From the NCBI GenBank assembly GCA_023231075.1, contig JALNWC010000162.1, forward strand, positions 1-6,326: DNA of 6,326 bases, given 5' to 3'. The stretch is from Rhodoferax sp. (GTDB lineage Bacteria; Pseudomonadota; Gammaproteobacteria; Burkholderiales; Burkholderiaceae_C). The first letter of the stretch is position 1. Each line of letters begins with the position of its first letter. The position numbers and the translations under genes were made by a program. Shown one piece after another: positions 6,204-6,326 of this stretch. The notes beneath the pieces were generated by a model. The model was not told where the DNA came from. It saw only the letters and a list, made by a program, of their open reading frames with translations, and searched no databases.

Positions 6204-6326
6204 GTAAGCGCTCCAGCAACCCCAGTAAATCACTGGGCTGTTTTGTGCACCAAATCTGTTATACGTAAATTCCAAGGCAGCAGGGCTTCAACCGCTTCAA
6301 CGCTTTTTGCCGCAGGCAAATCACGC
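6204..6326 (-). mobile_element. IS66-family insertion sequence, one terminus (continues beyond the window)
   Basis: The plus strand shows GTAAGCGCTCCAGCAACCCC starting at 6204, which fits the GTAAGCG tip of IS66-family inverted repeats. Immediately inside is the end of an IS66-like transposase gene; immediately outside, glucan hydrolase coding sequence resumes. IS66 elements usually duplicate 8 bases of target, so the candidate duplication is CTGCGGTC at 6196-6203, with its partner outside the window. The other end of the element is not visible. Confidence 0.75.
6230..6326 (-). CDS. tnpC: IS66-family transposase TnpC, C-terminal 31 residues only
   Basis: The visible codons read RDLPAAKSVEAVEALLPWNL, then 11 more residues and TGA (6232-6230). 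LP-x-A-x-[ST]-[LV]-E-x-[ILV]-E-A-L-L-P-W-N is the typical C-terminal signature of IS66 transposases (DDE_Tnp_IS66_C). The DDE catalytic core lies upstream, outside the window. The stop is 26 bases inside the IS tip. It is in the same reading frame as the glucan hydrolase remnant, so only this one stop codon separates the two frames. Confidence 0.72.
   Translation of the reverse strand, partial: RDLPAAKSVEAVEALLPWNLRITDLVHKTAQ

Overview
This 6.3 kb window comes from a moderately GC-rich Gram-negative chromosome, most likely a betaproteobacterium. The inference rests on an LpxR-type outer-membrane lipid A deacylase, a short bacterial hemerythrin next to an HD-GYP protein, an RND-pump fragment and an IS66-family insertion. 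Every credible gene is on the minus strand, so transcription runs from high to low coordinates. I could not compare it with any database, so the taxonomy is only a guess.

In transcription order: (1) 6204-6326 is the terminus of an IS66-family insertion sequence, with the last 31 codons of its transposase and a GTAAGCG end. (2) The IS abuts and truncates a glycoamylase-like (PF10091) glucan hydrolase gene at 5015-6202. (3) That gene overlaps by ATGA an lpxR-like gene (3756-5018) in which all the catalytic residues I recall for LpxR are present. (4) A 337-base gap (3419-3755) holds a possible 33-codon ORF, an ECF-type promoter match and a perfect 11-bp hairpin. (5) Two tandem paralogous exported proteins follow (3418-2792 and 2770-2054). 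I believe they are of the DUF6448 family. Both carry an HCDG motif placed where signal cleavage would expose histidine, and both end in histidine-containing tails. (6) A decayed area (about 1687-2053) holds a fragment resembling the C-terminus of an RND efflux pump. (7) A short hemerythrin-like gene (944-1354) is followed 34 bases later by an HD-GYP phosphohydrolase gene that runs out of the window at base 1.

Three functional themes can be read. The first is envelope modification: lipid A deacylation coupled to a damaged glucan hydrolase gene. The second is a two-gene exported unit of unknown function that may bind metal and respond to an alternative sigma factor. The third is a possible oxygen, iron or redox input (hemerythrin) placed beside cyclic-di-GMP turnover (HD-GYP). 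No CRISPR array, tRNA or rRNA was seen.
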